Positions 8,428 to 18,700 of a stretch of 64,000 bases of DNA are shown one piece after another. A model generated the notes under the pieces. That model made no database searches and was not told the origin of the DNA. It worked only from the letters and a program-made list of their open reading frames with translations. The DNA lies in contig CAMJCT010000003.1 of the NCBI GenBank assembly GCA_946404215.1, positions 46,731 through 110,730 of the forward strand, written 5' to 3'. The first letter of the stretch is position 1, and each line of letters begins with the position of its first letter. Both the position numbers and the translations under genes were made by a program. This DNA comes from an uncultured Clostridium sp. (GTDB taxonomy: Bacteria > Bacillota > Clostridia > TANB77 > CAG-508).

Positions 8428-8449
8428 TTATTTAATTATTTTTAAAAAA

Positions 8450-8995
8450 TTATAATGTTTTCCTATCAAACTCTCCTCTAAATTCTTCATTAGTCTCTCC
8501 ATTAATTAAAATTTTAATTTTATTTACTTCTGTCAACTCTGTTAATGTATTTACTAATGAATTTATTAAATTATTTTTTTCTTTTTCATCCTCTTTATTA
8601 AAATTTAGAAATTCAGATGAAAAATCTAAAGTAAGACAATCACCTTCTATATATGTTTTTAATAATTTCGTATTTTCTGGTATTATTTTTTTATTTTTCT
8701 CATTTTTAGGTCCTTCAATCAACAAATTAACTAACCTTTCATATGGAGTATTAAGAATTTCCTTTATATCTATCAATCTCGCTTCTGGACACAAATTATT
8801 ATTTTCTTTTGATGCAAAATATAAACTCACTATTGTTTTTCGTAATTGCTCTTGTGAAATTTCTTCCTCTGGTGTAAATTCCGTAATATTTGTTTCTACT
8901 TTTCTTTTTTTTACAAAGCTAATACCAAAGTACCCCCCTACCAAAATAATAATTAATAAAACACCAAAAATAATAAACACTTTTTTATCTTTCAT
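8450..8995 (-). CDS. GerMN-domain lipoprotein-like spore protein
   Basis: The protein of about 181 aa has one N-terminal membrane segment (IFGVLLIIILVGGYFGISFV) and an extracytoplasmic GerMN domain. Diagnostic features are VSLYFAS near residue 60, LLIEGP in the middle and TLDFSSEFLNF followed by the LVNTLTEL helix. GerM proteins act in sporulation and germination, partly by binding the SpoIIIA-Q channel. The ATG at 8995 follows GATAGGAGAG; an upstream in-frame start at 9055 is less likely. It has one GerMN repeat, where Bacillus GerM has two. Confidence 0.8.
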   Translation of the reverse strand: MKDKKVFIIFGVLLIIILVGGYFGISFVKKRKVETNITEFTPEEEISQEQLRKTIVSLYFASKENNNLCPEARLIDIKEILNTPYERLVNLLIEGPKNEKNKKIIPENTKLLKTYIEGDCLTLDFSSEFLNFNKEDEKEKNNLINSLVNTLTELTEVNKIKILINGETNEEFRGEFDRKTL

Positions 8996-9132
8996 GTTAC
9001 TCTCTCCTATCTCTATAAATATCTTATGTTTTAATAATATTATTACTTTGTCCAAATTAGAACTTAAAAAAAATAAAACATTTTTTTAAACTTTTAATCA
9101 GTTATATAAAAATAAATTACATTCTTTTCCAT

Positions 9133-9159
9133 TTGACAAAAGTCCATTTTCCGTATAAA
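9133..9159 (+). promoter_or_regulatory. Candidate promoter of the CoA-dehydratase activase gene
   Basis: TTGACA at 9133-9138 and TATAAA at 9154-9159 are good boxes but the spacer is only 15 bp. Confidence 0.4.
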
Positions 9160-9267
9160 ATTAGGGTAGTAAATTATATGATTTTATAAAAAAATATAAT
9201 AATTAAAAAAATACAAAAATCATATTTATAGATTATTTTATACATTGGGAAAGGATTGAATTTTATA

Positions 9268-12200
9268 ATGAATAATTTATTACATGTTGGACTAGATGTT
9301 GGTTCAACAACAGTTAAAATTATAGTTATGGATGAACAAAAAAACACTATATATAAAGATTACCAAAGACATTATTCCGACACTAAAAACACTGTATGTA
9401 ATGTTTTAGAAGATTTATTAAAAAAATATCCACTAAATACTTTTACTTTAGCACTTACAGGCTCTGGAGCAATGTCTGCTGCTAAATTCTTAGGAGTTAA
9501 TTTTATTCAAGAAGTTGTTTCATGTAAACGTTCTGTTGAAAAATATATTCCTAAAACAGACGTCGTAATTGAATTGGGTGGAGAAGATGCAAAAATAATA
9601 TATTTTGACCAGTCTATTGAGCAGCGTATGAATGGTACTTGCGCGGGTGGTACAGGTGCTTTTTTAGACCAAATGGCATCACTTTTACACACAGATACAG
9701 CAGGTTTAAATGAACTTGCAAAAAATTATTCTACAATTTACCCTATTGCATCTCGTTGTGGTGTTTTTGCAAAAACAGATATACAACCACTTATTAACGA
9801 AGGTGCTGCTAAAGAAGACATTGCTGCTTCTATCTTTCAAGCAGTTGTTAACCAAACCATTAGCGGTCTAGCATGTGGTAGACCTATAAGAGGCAATGTT
9901 GCCTTTTTAGGCGGTCCTCTAAATTACTTATCAGAACTAAGAAAAAGATTTATAGAAACACTTAAATTAAAGGATGAAGAAATAATAGTGCCAGAAGAAG
10001 CACATCTTTTGGTAGCAAAAGGAGCTGCATTAGACTCTATAAATTCTGAATCTATTACTCCAAATGAACTAGAGCAAAAAATAGAAAATTTAAAGAATTC
10101 TAGAGATAATACCACTCATCCTTTGGATCCTTTATTCAAAAGTAAAGAAGACTATATACAATTCAAAGAAAGGCACAACAAGGCAACAGTAAAAAAAGCA
10201 TCTTTAGAAAATTATGAAGGAGATTGCTATTTAGGAATTGATGCTGGTTCTACAACAACAAAACTAGTATTAATTGATAAAGATGGAAAATTATTATATT
10301 CACTTTATGGAAGCAATGAAGGAAATCCTTTAAAAAGTGTTATGAAAATGCTAAAAGAATTATACTCTGTGTTACCTAAAAAAGCCATCTTAAGGTATAG
10401 TGGTGTTACTGGATATGGTGAAAAATTAATTCAAACAGCATTAAATGTTGATTTAAATGAAATTGAGACAATAGCACATTATACTGCTGCCAAAACATTT
10501 GAGCCTGATGTTACTAGTATTGTAGACATTGGCGGACAAGACATGAAATATATTAGAATAAAAAATGGCTCTATTGACAATATCATGTTAAATGAAGCTT
10601 GTTCTTCTGGATGCGGATCATTTATAGAAACATTTAGTAAAAGTCTAAATTTAGAAATTTCCGAATTTGTAAAAGATGCCATCGAAGCTAAAAGACCTGT
10701 AGATTTAGGGTCTAGATGTACTGTTTTTATGAACTCAAAAATAAAGCAAGCTCAAAAAGAAGGCTATTCTGTAGGAGATATTTCAAGTGGACTCTCATAT
10801 TCAGTTATAAAAAACGCTATTCAAAAAGTTATGAAAGTAAGAGATGTAGAAACACTTGGAAAACATATTGTTGTACAAGGTGGTACATTCTATAACGATG
10901 CTGTTTTAAGGGCTTTTGAATTAATAGTAGGGAAAAATGTTGTAAGGCCAGACATTGCAGGTCTTATGGGCGCATATGGTATGGCTATTTTATCTAAAGA
11001 GCAATATGAAAACAATTTAGATATGGAACACACCTCTACAATATTAAAGAATGATGAAATAGATAAACTTGAAATTAAAGTTACACATACTCGTTGTAAT
11101 AACTGTGAAAACCACTGCAAATTAACCATAAATAAATTTAGCAATGGACAAATACATGTGTCTGGAAATCGTTGTGAAAAAGGAGCAGGTATAGTTACTA
11201 AGGGAAAAAGACTGCCAAATTTAGTACAATACAAATATGAAAGAATTTTTGACTATAAGCCTTTAGAAGAACAATTTGCTACAAGAGGAACAATAGGAAT
11301 TCCTAGAGTCTTAAATATGTATGAAGATTATCCTTTCTGGTTTACATTTTTAACAAATTTAGGTTTTCGTGTAGTTCTTTCTGAAAAAAGCACTCGAAAA
11401 ACCTATGAAAAAGGAATGGAATCAATGCCCTCAGAATCTGTTTGCTATCCTGCAAAACTTTCTCATGGACACATTGAAAGCCTATTAGAGCAAGGCATAA
11501 AAACTATTTTTTATCCTTGTATTCCATATTCAAGAAAAGAATATGAAAAGGCTGACAACCACTACAACTGCCCTATTGTTATTTCTTACTCTGAGGTATT
11601 AAAAAATAACGTAGAAAAATTAAAAGATCCAGATATTAAATTCTTAAATCCTTTCTTACCATTTGAAAAGAAAAATCTAGTTAAAAAAATACTAGAATTA
11701 GAAGAGTTTAAAGAATACAACTTTACAAAAGCAGAATTAATTGAAGCAGCCGAAAAAGCCGAAGAAGAATATCAAAAATGTAAAAAAGCTATTCGTGACA
11801 AAGGAACTGAAACAGTAAAATATATAGAAGAAAATAACTTAAAAGGAATTGTTCTAGCAGGAAGACCCTACCATATAGACCCAGAAATTAACCATGGTAT
11901 TGATACATTAATTACTTCATTAGGTCTTTGCGTATTAACTGAGGATAGTATATCAGATAAAACAGAGGCAAAAAGACCTTTAAGAGTTGTAGACCAATGG
12001 GTATATCATGCAAGACTTTATGCTGCAGCAGACTTTGTTGGAAAACATAATAATTTAGAATTAATCCAATTAAACTCTTTTGGATGTGGAGTAGATGCTG
12101 TAACTACAGACCAAGTAGAAGAAATTTTATCAAGCTTTAATAAAATGTACACCTTAATTAAAATAGACGAAGTAAACAATTTGGGAGCTGTGCGTATTCG

Positions 12201-13584
12201 TATACGTTCATTAATTGCAAGTATGAAAAAGCGTGAGCAAGAAAAAATAGCCGAAAAATCTTCTGGAAACTATGGCATAAACAAAAAAATCTTTACTAAG
12301 GATATGCGTAAAGATTACACCATATTAATTCCTCAAATGGCTCCTATCCATTTTGAATTATTAGAAACTGCCGTACGCTCTTCTGGATATAATGTAGAAT
12401 TATTAAGAGAATGCACTCAAAAAACCGTTGAAACTGGTCTAAAATATGTTAATAATGACGCATGTTACCCTTCTATACTTGTAACTGGCCAAATGATAGA
12501 AGCCCTTCAATCTGGAAAATATGATGTAAATAAAACCGCTTTAATTATGTCACAAACAGGTGGAGGATGTAGAGCAACAAACTATATTGGTTTTATCAGA
12601 AAAGCCCTAAAAGACGCTGGATTTGAGAACGTACCGGTTATTTCATTTAATATAGTAGGTATGGAAAAAATGCCAGGATTTAAACTAACAGTTCCTTTAA
12701 TGGAAAAATTATTAAAAATGTTAGTTTATGGAGATTTACTTCAAAAAATGCTTACAAAAAATAGAGCCTATGAGATAAATAAAGGTGAAACTCAAAAATT
12801 GTTCGACACATGGATGGAAAAATGCAAAAAATTATTAGAAAAATCAACTAATAAAGAATTTAAACAAAGTATATATGACATAGTAAACGATTTTGAAAAA
12901 ATAGAATTAAATACCTCTGTAGAAAAGCCTAAAGTAGGAATAGTTGGCGAAGTATTAATAAAATACCATCCATTTGGTAATAACTACGTGGCAAATTTAT
13001 TAGAAAAAGAAGGCGCAGAAGTAATTTTACCTGATTTTATGGGGTTTGCAAAATTTATGTGTACACACAAAATTACATTTAATAAATTATTAAATATAAA
13101 CCGTACATCTTCTAAAATAATGAAAGCTGCAATTAGATTAATAGATATTCTTGAAAAAGATGTAAAAATAGCACTAGCTAACTCTAAAAAAGGATATCTA
13201 CAGCCATGTGATATTTGGCATTTAGAAGACAAAGTAAAAGATGTATTATCTATAGGTAACCAAACAGGCGAAGGCTGGTTTTTAACAGCAGAAATGATAG
13301 AATACATTGAAAATGACATTCCAAATATTGTATGCGTTCAACCTTTTGCTTGCTTACCAAACCATGTTGTTGGCAAAGGCGTTATAAAAACAATAAGAGA
13401 ACATTACCCAGACGCAAATATTTCTCCAGTAGATTATGACCCTGGTGCCAGTGAAGCTAACCAAGCAAATAGAATAAAACTACTAATGACAGTTGCTAAA
13501 GATAATTTAGCAGAAAAACAAAAAAGAATAAAAGCTTTAGAAAACGAAAATATATCTGAAATAAAACAAGAAGAAACTGTTTAA
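9268..13584 (+). CDS. 2-hydroxyacyl-CoA dehydratase activase / BadFG-type ATPase fused to DUF2229
   Basis: This giant protein of about 1438 aa has two ASKHA-fold BadF/BadG/HgdC ATPase domains. The first shows VGLDVGSTTVKI near the N-terminus, ELGGEDAKI and GTCAGGTGAFLDQMA (Fe-S Cys). The second, at about residues 320-580, shows GIDAGSTTTKL, DIGGQDMKY and ACSSGCGSFIE. A Cys-rich segment (CNNCENHCKLTI, about residue 610) and a DUF2229 region (ESVCYPAKLSHGH, IFYPCIPY) follow. Related activators supply ATP-driven electrons to radical dehydratases; this long fused form is widespread in Clostridia with no settled substrate. No dehydratase subunits are adjacent, although the C-terminal half itself resembles HgdB-like domains. 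I chose ATG 9268 over TTG 9256 because the TTG abuts the AAAGGA site. Confidence 0.9.
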   Translation: MNNLLHVGLDVGSTTVKIIVMDEQKNTIYKDYQRHYSDTKNTVCNVLEDLLKKYPLNTFTLALTGSGAMSAAKFLGVNFIQEVVSCKRSVEKYIPKTDVVIELGGEDAKIIYFDQSIEQRMNGTCAGGTGAFLDQMASLLHTDTAGLNELAKNYSTIYPIASRCGVFAKTDIQPLINEGAAKEDIAASIFQAVVNQTISGLACGRPIRGNVAFLGGPLNYLSELRKRFIETLKLKDEEIIVPEEAHLLVAKGAALDSINSESITPNELEQKIENLKNSRDNTTHPLDPLFKSKEDYIQFKERHNKATVKKASLENYEGDCYLGIDAGSTTTKLVLIDKDGKLLYSLYGSNEGNPLKSVMKMLKELYSVLPKKAILRYSGVTGYGEKLIQTALNVDLNEIETIAHYTAAKTFEPDVTSIVDIGGQDMKYIRIKNGSIDNIMLNEACSSGCGSFIETFSKSLNLEISEFVKDAIEAKRPVDLGSRCTVFMNSKIKQAQKEGYSVGDISSGLSYSVIKNAIQKVMKVRDVETLGKHIVVQGGTFYNDAVLRAFELIVGKNVVRPDIAGLMGAYGMAILSKEQYENNLDMEHTSTILKNDEIDKLEIKVTHTRCNNCENHCKLTINKFSNGQIHVSGNRCEKGAGIVTKGKRLPNLVQYKYERIFDYKPLEEQFATRGTIGIPRVLNMYEDYPFWFTFLTNLGFRVVLSEKSTRKTYEKGMESMPSESVCYPAKLSHGHIESLLEQGIKTIFYPCIPYSRKEYEKADNHYNCPIVISYSEVLKNNVEKLKDPDIKFLNPFLPFEKKNLVKKILELEEFKEYNFTKAELIEAAEKAEEEYQKCKKAIRDKGTETVKYIEENNLKGIVLAGRPYHIDPEINHGIDTLITSLGLCVLTEDSISDKTEAKRPLRVVDQWVYHARLYAAADFVGKHNNLELIQLNSFGCGVDAVTTDQVEEILSSFNKMYTLIKIDEVNNLGAVRIRIRSLIASMKKREQEKIAEKSSGNYGINKKIFTKDMRKDYTILIPQMAPIHFELLETAVRSSGYNVELLRECTQKTVETGLKYVNNDACYPSILVTGQMIEALQSGKYDVNKTALIMSQTGGGCRATNYIGFIRKALKDAGFENVPVISFNIVGMEKMPGFKLTVPLMEKLLKMLVYGDLLQKMLTKNRAYEINKGETQKLFDTWMEKCKKLLEKSTNKEFKQSIYDIVNDFEKIELNTSVEKPKVGIVGEVLIKYHPFGNNYVANLLEKEGAEVILPDFMGFAKFMCTHKITFNKLLNINRTSSKIMKAAIRLIDILEKDVKIALANSKKGYLQPCDIWHLEDKVKDVLSIGNQTGEGWFLTAEMIEYIENDIPNIVCVQPFACLPNHVVGKGVIKTIREHYPDANISPVDYDPGASEANQANRIKLLMTVAKDNLAEKQKRIKALENENISEIKQEETV

Positions 13585-13656
13585 AAAGTTACATAAAGTA
13601 CATTTTATAGTTTTTGCAGATAATTTAATTTTAAAAATTTAATACATTTACAAAAT

Positions 13657-13697
13657 AAAAAACGAATTTAAAAGCAATATTTAAATTCGTTTTTTAT
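13657..13697. terminator. Bidirectional terminator between convergent genes
   Basis: AAAAACGAATTTAAA pairs with TTTAAATTCGTTTTT around a 7-nt loop. It serves the activase gene (plus) and the end of type IV locus A (minus). Confidence 0.85.
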
Positions 13698-13708
13698 TAT
13701 TCTACATA

Positions 13709-15073
13709 TTAGTTAGTTCCTCCAAATGACATAACAAAATCTGTTCCATCTTTTAATTTCATAATAATATTAATTCTTATTTTCTTATCACTTTTAGAAG
13801 TTTTATCTGATAAAACTATCTGGTAAATATATATATCCCCTTCTTCTGTATACTTTTCATATTCAACATTACTATATTCTAAGAAATTATTTTGTACATA
13901 TCTTTTAAAATCTTCTTCCGTCTTAAAATAATTACTTTTAAAATTATCATCTAAAACCTTATATGCATTTCTATAATCTTTATTATTTATCATTTTAATA
14001 AATTTATCTATATTTAATTGTACTTTTCTTTGATTATTTCCTTCGTTATATGCTGTTATAAATTTATCTGATTCAATTGTGTAAGTGTCTAAAAATACTT
14101 CATATTCTCTTAAATTCTTTTCTCTGAATAAACAATAATTTTCTTTAGAATCTAAGCACACATATTCTGTTCCTTCTCCTTTATTATTTACAGTATATTT
14201 ATTTATTCCTGCAATTCTTATTTCTTCTCTATTGTTATTTACATATTTTTCAAATTCTTCATAACTACCAAAACGTTTATTTTTGTATTCTTCATTTAAA
14301 TATTCATATGCTAGTTTTGGTTCTCCTAACATAATACGTTTATAATTATTAAAATATTCTTGTGCCAAAGAAGCATCTGATATTTGTACATTTTGATATT
14401 TATTGCATTCATTTACTTTTATTTCTTCATCTTCATTTTGTATTGATATTTCATTCATATTACTATAATTTTTGTTAATTAATTCAATAGAAAAAGTTTT
14501 ATTACTTTCATCTTGATTTACAATAATATACATATCCTTCTTTTTATAATAGTCTAAATCTACTACAAATCCATATGCTACATATTTATTTGATTTTTGT
14601 CCTCTCAAAACACTGATTTTGAGAGGAACAAATAATAATTTTTCGGTTGACTCATCTATATAATTGAACACATTCTCAATATTTATTTTGTTTTCTGTTA
14701 TATATTTGTTACTAAGTAGATTATATACTTTTTGCTTTATTTCGTTATCACTTATTATTTGGGTATAATTTTCATTTTCGTCTTTTCCATAATATGCTGA
14801 ACTTTTTACATTTGTAATATCTAAATATGTTTGAATGCAATTTTTAATACTAAAAAATGTAATATTTCCTGCTACTTCTTCTAAATCCGCATTTTCTGCA
14901 TTATAATCTACACTATTGTCACCATATTCTTTTTCTTCATTAATTAGTGCTTGCTCTTGATTTTTCTGCTCAGCAAATTTCATAGTTCCTATTATTACAC
15001 AAATTAAAGCAATTATAATAATTACAACTATTATACTTTTTAAAATTATATTACCTTGTTTAAATCCCTCCAT
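13709..15073 (-). CDS. VirB8/TcpC-like T4SS assembly protein (locus A)
   Basis: The 454-aa protein has a short cytosolic tail, one transmembrane helix (about residues 11-30) and a large extracellular region. This ends in two similar blocks: 'YFNNYKRIMLGEPKLAYEYLNEEYKNKRF' and 'FIKMINNKDYRNAYKVLDDNFKSNYF', each followed by a 'sYEEFekYV' or 'TEEDFKRYVQ' helix. Helix-plus-sheet blocks of this kind are typical of NTF2-like folds in VirB8 and TcpC. The call rests on architecture and operon position, not a sequence match. It is the last gene of the locus, 17 bp after the hydrolase. The protein at 18701-19627 carries a related block. Confidence 0.6.
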   Translation of the reverse strand: MEGFKQGNIILKSIIVVIIIIALICVIIGTMKFAEQKNQEQALINEEKEYGDNSVDYNAENADLEEVAGNITFFSIKNCIQTYLDITNVKSSAYYGKDENENYTQIISDNEIKQKVYNLLSNKYITENKINIENVFNYIDESTEKLLFVPLKISVLRGQKSNKYVAYGFVVDLDYYKKKDMYIIVNQDESNKTFSIELINKNYSNMNEISIQNEDEEIKVNECNKYQNVQISDASLAQEYFNNYKRIMLGEPKLAYEYLNEEYKNKRFGSYEEFEKYVNNNREEIRIAGINKYTVNNKGEGTEYVCLDSKENYCLFREKNLREYEVFLDTYTIESDKFITAYNEGNNQRKVQLNIDKFIKMINNKDYRNAYKVLDDNFKSNYFKTEEDFKRYVQNNFLEYSNVEYEKYTEEGDIYIYQIVLSDKTSKSDKKIRINIIMKLKDGTDFVMSFGGTN

Positions 15074-15090
15074 CTTAAAATTCCTTTCCT

Positions 15091-18000
15091 TTAAAAGAAT
15101 CGTAAAACTTTTGTAAATGTACTATTACCTTCACTTGTAGTTGAATATTTTACAACATCACCTGTTTGCGGAGCATGAATGTATTTAATAACTCCATTTT
15201 GGTTACTTACACATAAACCAACATGTCCACACATAGTCGCAGTACTTGGTCTGTATAATATATCTCCTGGCCTTGCATTGCTTATACCATCTATAACTTC
15301 TTTTGCATCATTTACCTGTGAAGCATGAGATATGCTAATTCCTGCTTGTGCATAACACCACTTCGTAAATCCACCACAGTCAAACTGATTTGGTCCCTCT
15401 GCACCCCATACATATGGACAACCTAATTTGCTTTGAGCTGCTTCAAGTATTTTTTTAGCAGTTCCTGTTACTGAAGAAGGTAAAGTATTAGATGAAGACA
15501 CTGTTGGTGTTTTTCCGTGAAATTGATTATAATATTTTTCTCCGGACTCATACCTCCAGTCCATATGAGCATAAGCAGGGGAAGGTCTTTCATAGGTCCA
15601 ACAATAGTTATATACTGCATCTCTTACACTTTTTGCATTTTTCCATCCATCAAAAGAAGCATCTGAATAATAACCTGACATTCCTGCTATATTCTCATTG
15701 TATTCTGTAACATATCCTTCCACACCTAAATCTCCAAGCATAAACTCAATTTGAGTATCTAAGTCACTGTTAGGTTTCCCCTTAGACTTTGCATAGGCCT
15801 CATAATTTGTTCTCCTTCCAAATGACCACTGACATAAACCATATCCAATTCCTGAACCTTCCTCTATTAGCGATGGATCGAAGCCAGATTCTGCATTGAT
15901 ATTCCCCATGGCACCCGCAGCTGCATATTCACTAAAGCCTGCACTAACTAAAGCATTCCATACTTTTTCTTCTATCGAATTTCCAGCTATAACAACATTT
16001 CCATTGCCAACATTACTCATTGTGCTAGCTCCATACTCTTCAAAACTAAAGTCATCAACTCCCAAATCTATATTATATGTTTTTTGAAATAAGTATTTAA
16101 TTAGGTCTACCATATCACAAATACTCTCTTGCGCTTCCATAGACTCAAATAGCCAGTCTTTTATTGATTTCAAAGAACCATATGCTTTATCATGTTCCTT
16201 CAATAACTTTACAAAGTTTCCATCTTTATCTTTTGGGTCAACCTTACCTTCTGTTTTTCCTGGTTTAACTCTATATTTCTTTTCTGTAGTTACCGTTGTT
16301 ATTTTTCTTGTTTTATCTGTTAATTTTTTAAAGTACTTTAATTTTAACTCAGAAACTCTATACATTACTTCAAATGATTTTAAATCTTCTTGAGATAATA
16401 CCTCTCTTGCATTATTATAATCTTTTTCACTTACAGTTGTTTTTGTCTGGTTATTTGTCTGAGTCTGTGTCTGGTTTTTAGTCTGAAGTTGTTCTTTTAA
16501 ATATTTTTCCACTTGTGTCTTTGCATTTGCCTTGGCTTCTTTTTGATTGTTTATTCTTTTTTCTCTACTATCTATCTCTTGCTTATATATTTGTTTCAAA
16601 TAATCTTCATAGTCTTTTTTCCATTTGCCAATAAATTGTGAATTACTTTCCTTAAGTTGTTCTTCTCCATCCTCTTTGAATTCCTTGTCATCCTCTTCTT
16701 TATTTTCTGTGGTATCTGTCCTTTTACTTTCAGCTTTTTCAACATCTGCCTTATATTTCATTATCCAAGTATCTGCATATGTAATATCTATACTTGGGGT
16801 ATTACTTGTATATGTACTTTTATTTGTTATTGTATACTTATATTTCTCGTCCGGCCTGTTTTCTTGATACTTTTTAGTTTCCGCTTTTGGAGGAGTTTGT
16901 GTTATATCTTCTATTGTTGCATGTTCTTCAATTTTTACATTTTTGTTGTATGTATATACATCTGTTTTTTCTTTTATTGTTATATTATCGCAAACTGTAA
17001 TTTCTATTTGTCCATTATTAACTAGTTTTGCCAACTCATATGTAAAATCTTCATCAGAAGAATATACAAGAAGGCTCCATAGTAAATCAAATGGCATACT
17101 ATATTTTTCTACCTGTTGAATATAATTTATTCTCGCATCAGTAATTGTTTTCATTGGTTCTTCAGCGTTATTCTTAATTTCATCTGGTCTAGGATCTTTT
17201 CCCTTATCTTCCTTTTGTGGTTCAACAGTTCTTTGTTCATATCCTGCTACAACTATTTGACCATTACTATCAATTGTAAAATAACCACTTATTTCTTTAT
17301 AATCATTTTTCTGTTTTAATTTATTATAATCATCTTCGGGAATATACTCTAAATATCCACCTTTTTCACCTTCTTTAGTGTTTTCTGTTTTACGTCTTAT
17401 TCTAATAATTCCTTGAACCTCTCCTTCAGGAACAGGCTTACCTATTTCAGATTTTTCTCTTAAATCAGGGTAACATGTAACTATAGAAGCTCTTAAAAAC
17501 TCTTTTAAATATTCTTTTCTGTTTTTATCACTTAAATAATTATTAAGCGGATTATTTCCTTCTTTGTCAAGTTTTTCTATTACTTCATCTATCTTTTTGT
17601 CCAAATCAATGTCTATTTTATATCCTCCTCTACCGTTGGATACAATATGTTTTGATATACTGTTTGATGTTTGAGATGCAGAAGTATTAACCTGTGTAGA
17701 TATTTTTTCTGTATTTATTGATTTATCTGTTCCATTTGGATTACTTGTTTCATCTGAACTTTCATTACCCGTATCTAACTCTTTACTTATTAAAATATAA
17801 CCATTACCGATTGACATTTGAGTCTTAATAAAATTTTCTAATGTATCGTCTGTTGGGGTATTTTCGTCTGGTCGACCTGGATTAGATACAATTATGTGCC
17901 CTTCTTTTTCACCTAAAATGACCATCCAGTGTCCTCCAGTTGAATATAAACCATCAGAAGTTCCATCTATTCCAACTATAACTGGTCTTTCTGCACTTAA

Positions 18001-18675
18001 ATTGGTTCTAATATCACTTAAAATTGATTCAAAACTGCTGTATGATTTTCTTTCATTCGCAATTCCGTACAAATTAAGTAATTTTGATAAATTGATACTA
18101 TTTGTTTCATTAGCTACTTCGTTTTTCATTCTATTAACAACCTGACCAGGATTATAATCCAATCTATACCCTGTTAGTACTATACATACGCTTGTTGGTC
18201 CACACCCATCACTTTGGATGTTTCCACCCCAATAGGATATACTAGAATAATCTCCTATATACTGTTTATAATTTCTATATGTCTTATTTCCTATTTTGCT
18301 AACACTTGAATAACCTTCACCAGATTCATCGTATGATACTATCATTTTACTATTTGTATTACCAGAAGTAGCGCCTGCGCTTGAACTTGTTGTCTTTGCT
18401 CCAGTAACGACACCTACCGATTGAGTTACATCTTGAAAAGCCGCAGGAACTACAGCTTTTGTTTTATCATCTCCACTTCCTTCACCAGCTGTATCTATAT
18501 GAAAAATAAGTTTTACTATTGATGCAAGCAATACTATTACTATAACTACTATCGCAATAATAATTATATATTTTTTAAAGCTTTTCGATAATACTTTTTT
18601 AGCTATTTTTTTTATATCTTTCTTTTTACTTTGTTTATTTTGGTTAGTCTCGCTTTCTGAATATGTAACCTTCAT
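15091..18675 (-). CDS. Three-domain cell-wall hydrolase / VirB1-like protein (C39-like, lysozyme, NlpC/P60)
   Basis: The protein of about 1194 aa has an N-terminal membrane anchor at residues 36-57. A C39-like cysteine peptidase domain follows: 'SDGCGPTSVCIVLTG' with nucleophile Cys near 158, and a 'GGHWMVILG' His motif. A long charged, Gln/Thr/Lys-rich middle comes next. A phage-tail lysozyme domain (VWNALVSAGFSEYAAAGAMGNINAESGF…GYGLCQWSFGRR) is near residues 890-1010. The C-terminal NlpC/P60 domain has CPYVWGAEGPNQFDCGGF and GHVGLCVS motifs. Lysozyme plus NlpC/P60 is the usual VirB1/Tcp hydrolase that opens peptidoglycan for a Gram-positive T4SS. The extra C39-like domain is unusual. ATG 18675 was chosen for its GAGGGGGTGAT site. 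Confidence 0.85.
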   Translation of the reverse strand: MKVTYSESETNQNKQSKKKDIKKIAKKVLSKSFKKYIIIIAIVVIVIVLLASIVKLIFHIDTAGEGSGDDKTKAVVPAAFQDVTQSVGVVTGAKTTSSSAGATSGNTNSKMIVSYDESGEGYSSVSKIGNKTYRNYKQYIGDYSSISYWGGNIQSDGCGPTSVCIVLTGYRLDYNPGQVVNRMKNEVANETNSINLSKLLNLYGIANERKSYSSFESILSDIRTNLSAERPVIVGIDGTSDGLYSTGGHWMVILGEKEGHIIVSNPGRPDENTPTDDTLENFIKTQMSIGNGYILISKELDTGNESSDETSNPNGTDKSINTEKISTQVNTSASQTSNSISKHIVSNGRGGYKIDIDLDKKIDEVIEKLDKEGNNPLNNYLSDKNRKEYLKEFLRASIVTCYPDLREKSEIGKPVPEGEVQGIIRIRRKTENTKEGEKGGYLEYIPEDDYNKLKQKNDYKEISGYFTIDSNGQIVVAGYEQRTVEPQKEDKGKDPRPDEIKNNAEEPMKTITDARINYIQQVEKYSMPFDLLWSLLVYSSDEDFTYELAKLVNNGQIEITVCDNITIKEKTDVYTYNKNVKIEEHATIEDITQTPPKAETKKYQENRPDEKYKYTITNKSTYTSNTPSIDITYADTWIMKYKADVEKAESKRTDTTENKEEDDKEFKEDGEEQLKESNSQFIGKWKKDYEDYLKQIYKQEIDSREKRINNQKEAKANAKTQVEKYLKEQLQTKNQTQTQTNNQTKTTVSEKDYNNAREVLSQEDLKSFEVMYRVSELKLKYFKKLTDKTRKITTVTTEKKYRVKPGKTEGKVDPKDKDGNFVKLLKEHDKAYGSLKSIKDWLFESMEAQESICDMVDLIKYLFQKTYNIDLGVDDFSFEEYGASTMSNVGNGNVVIAGNSIEEKVWNALVSAGFSEYAAAGAMGNINAESGFDPSLIEEGSGIGYGLCQWSFGRRTNYEAYAKSKGKPNSDLDTQIEFMLGDLGVEGYVTEYNENIAGMSGYYSDASFDGWKNAKSVRDAVYNYCWTYERPSPAYAHMDWRYESGEKYYNQFHGKTPTVSSSNTLPSSVTGTAKKILEAAQSKLGCPYVWGAEGPNQFDCGGFTKWCYAQAGISISHASQVNDAKEVIDGISNARPGDILYRPSTATMCGHVGLCVSNQNGVIKYIHAPQTGDVVKYSTTSEGNSTFTKVLRFF

Positions 18676-18700
18676 ATCTACTATCACCCCCTCATGTTTG

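Noticed and set aside
14600-14630. CTCTCAAAAC…TTTTGAGAG hairpin as a terminator
   Set aside because: It lies inside the coding sequence of the VirB8-like gene and has no T-run.
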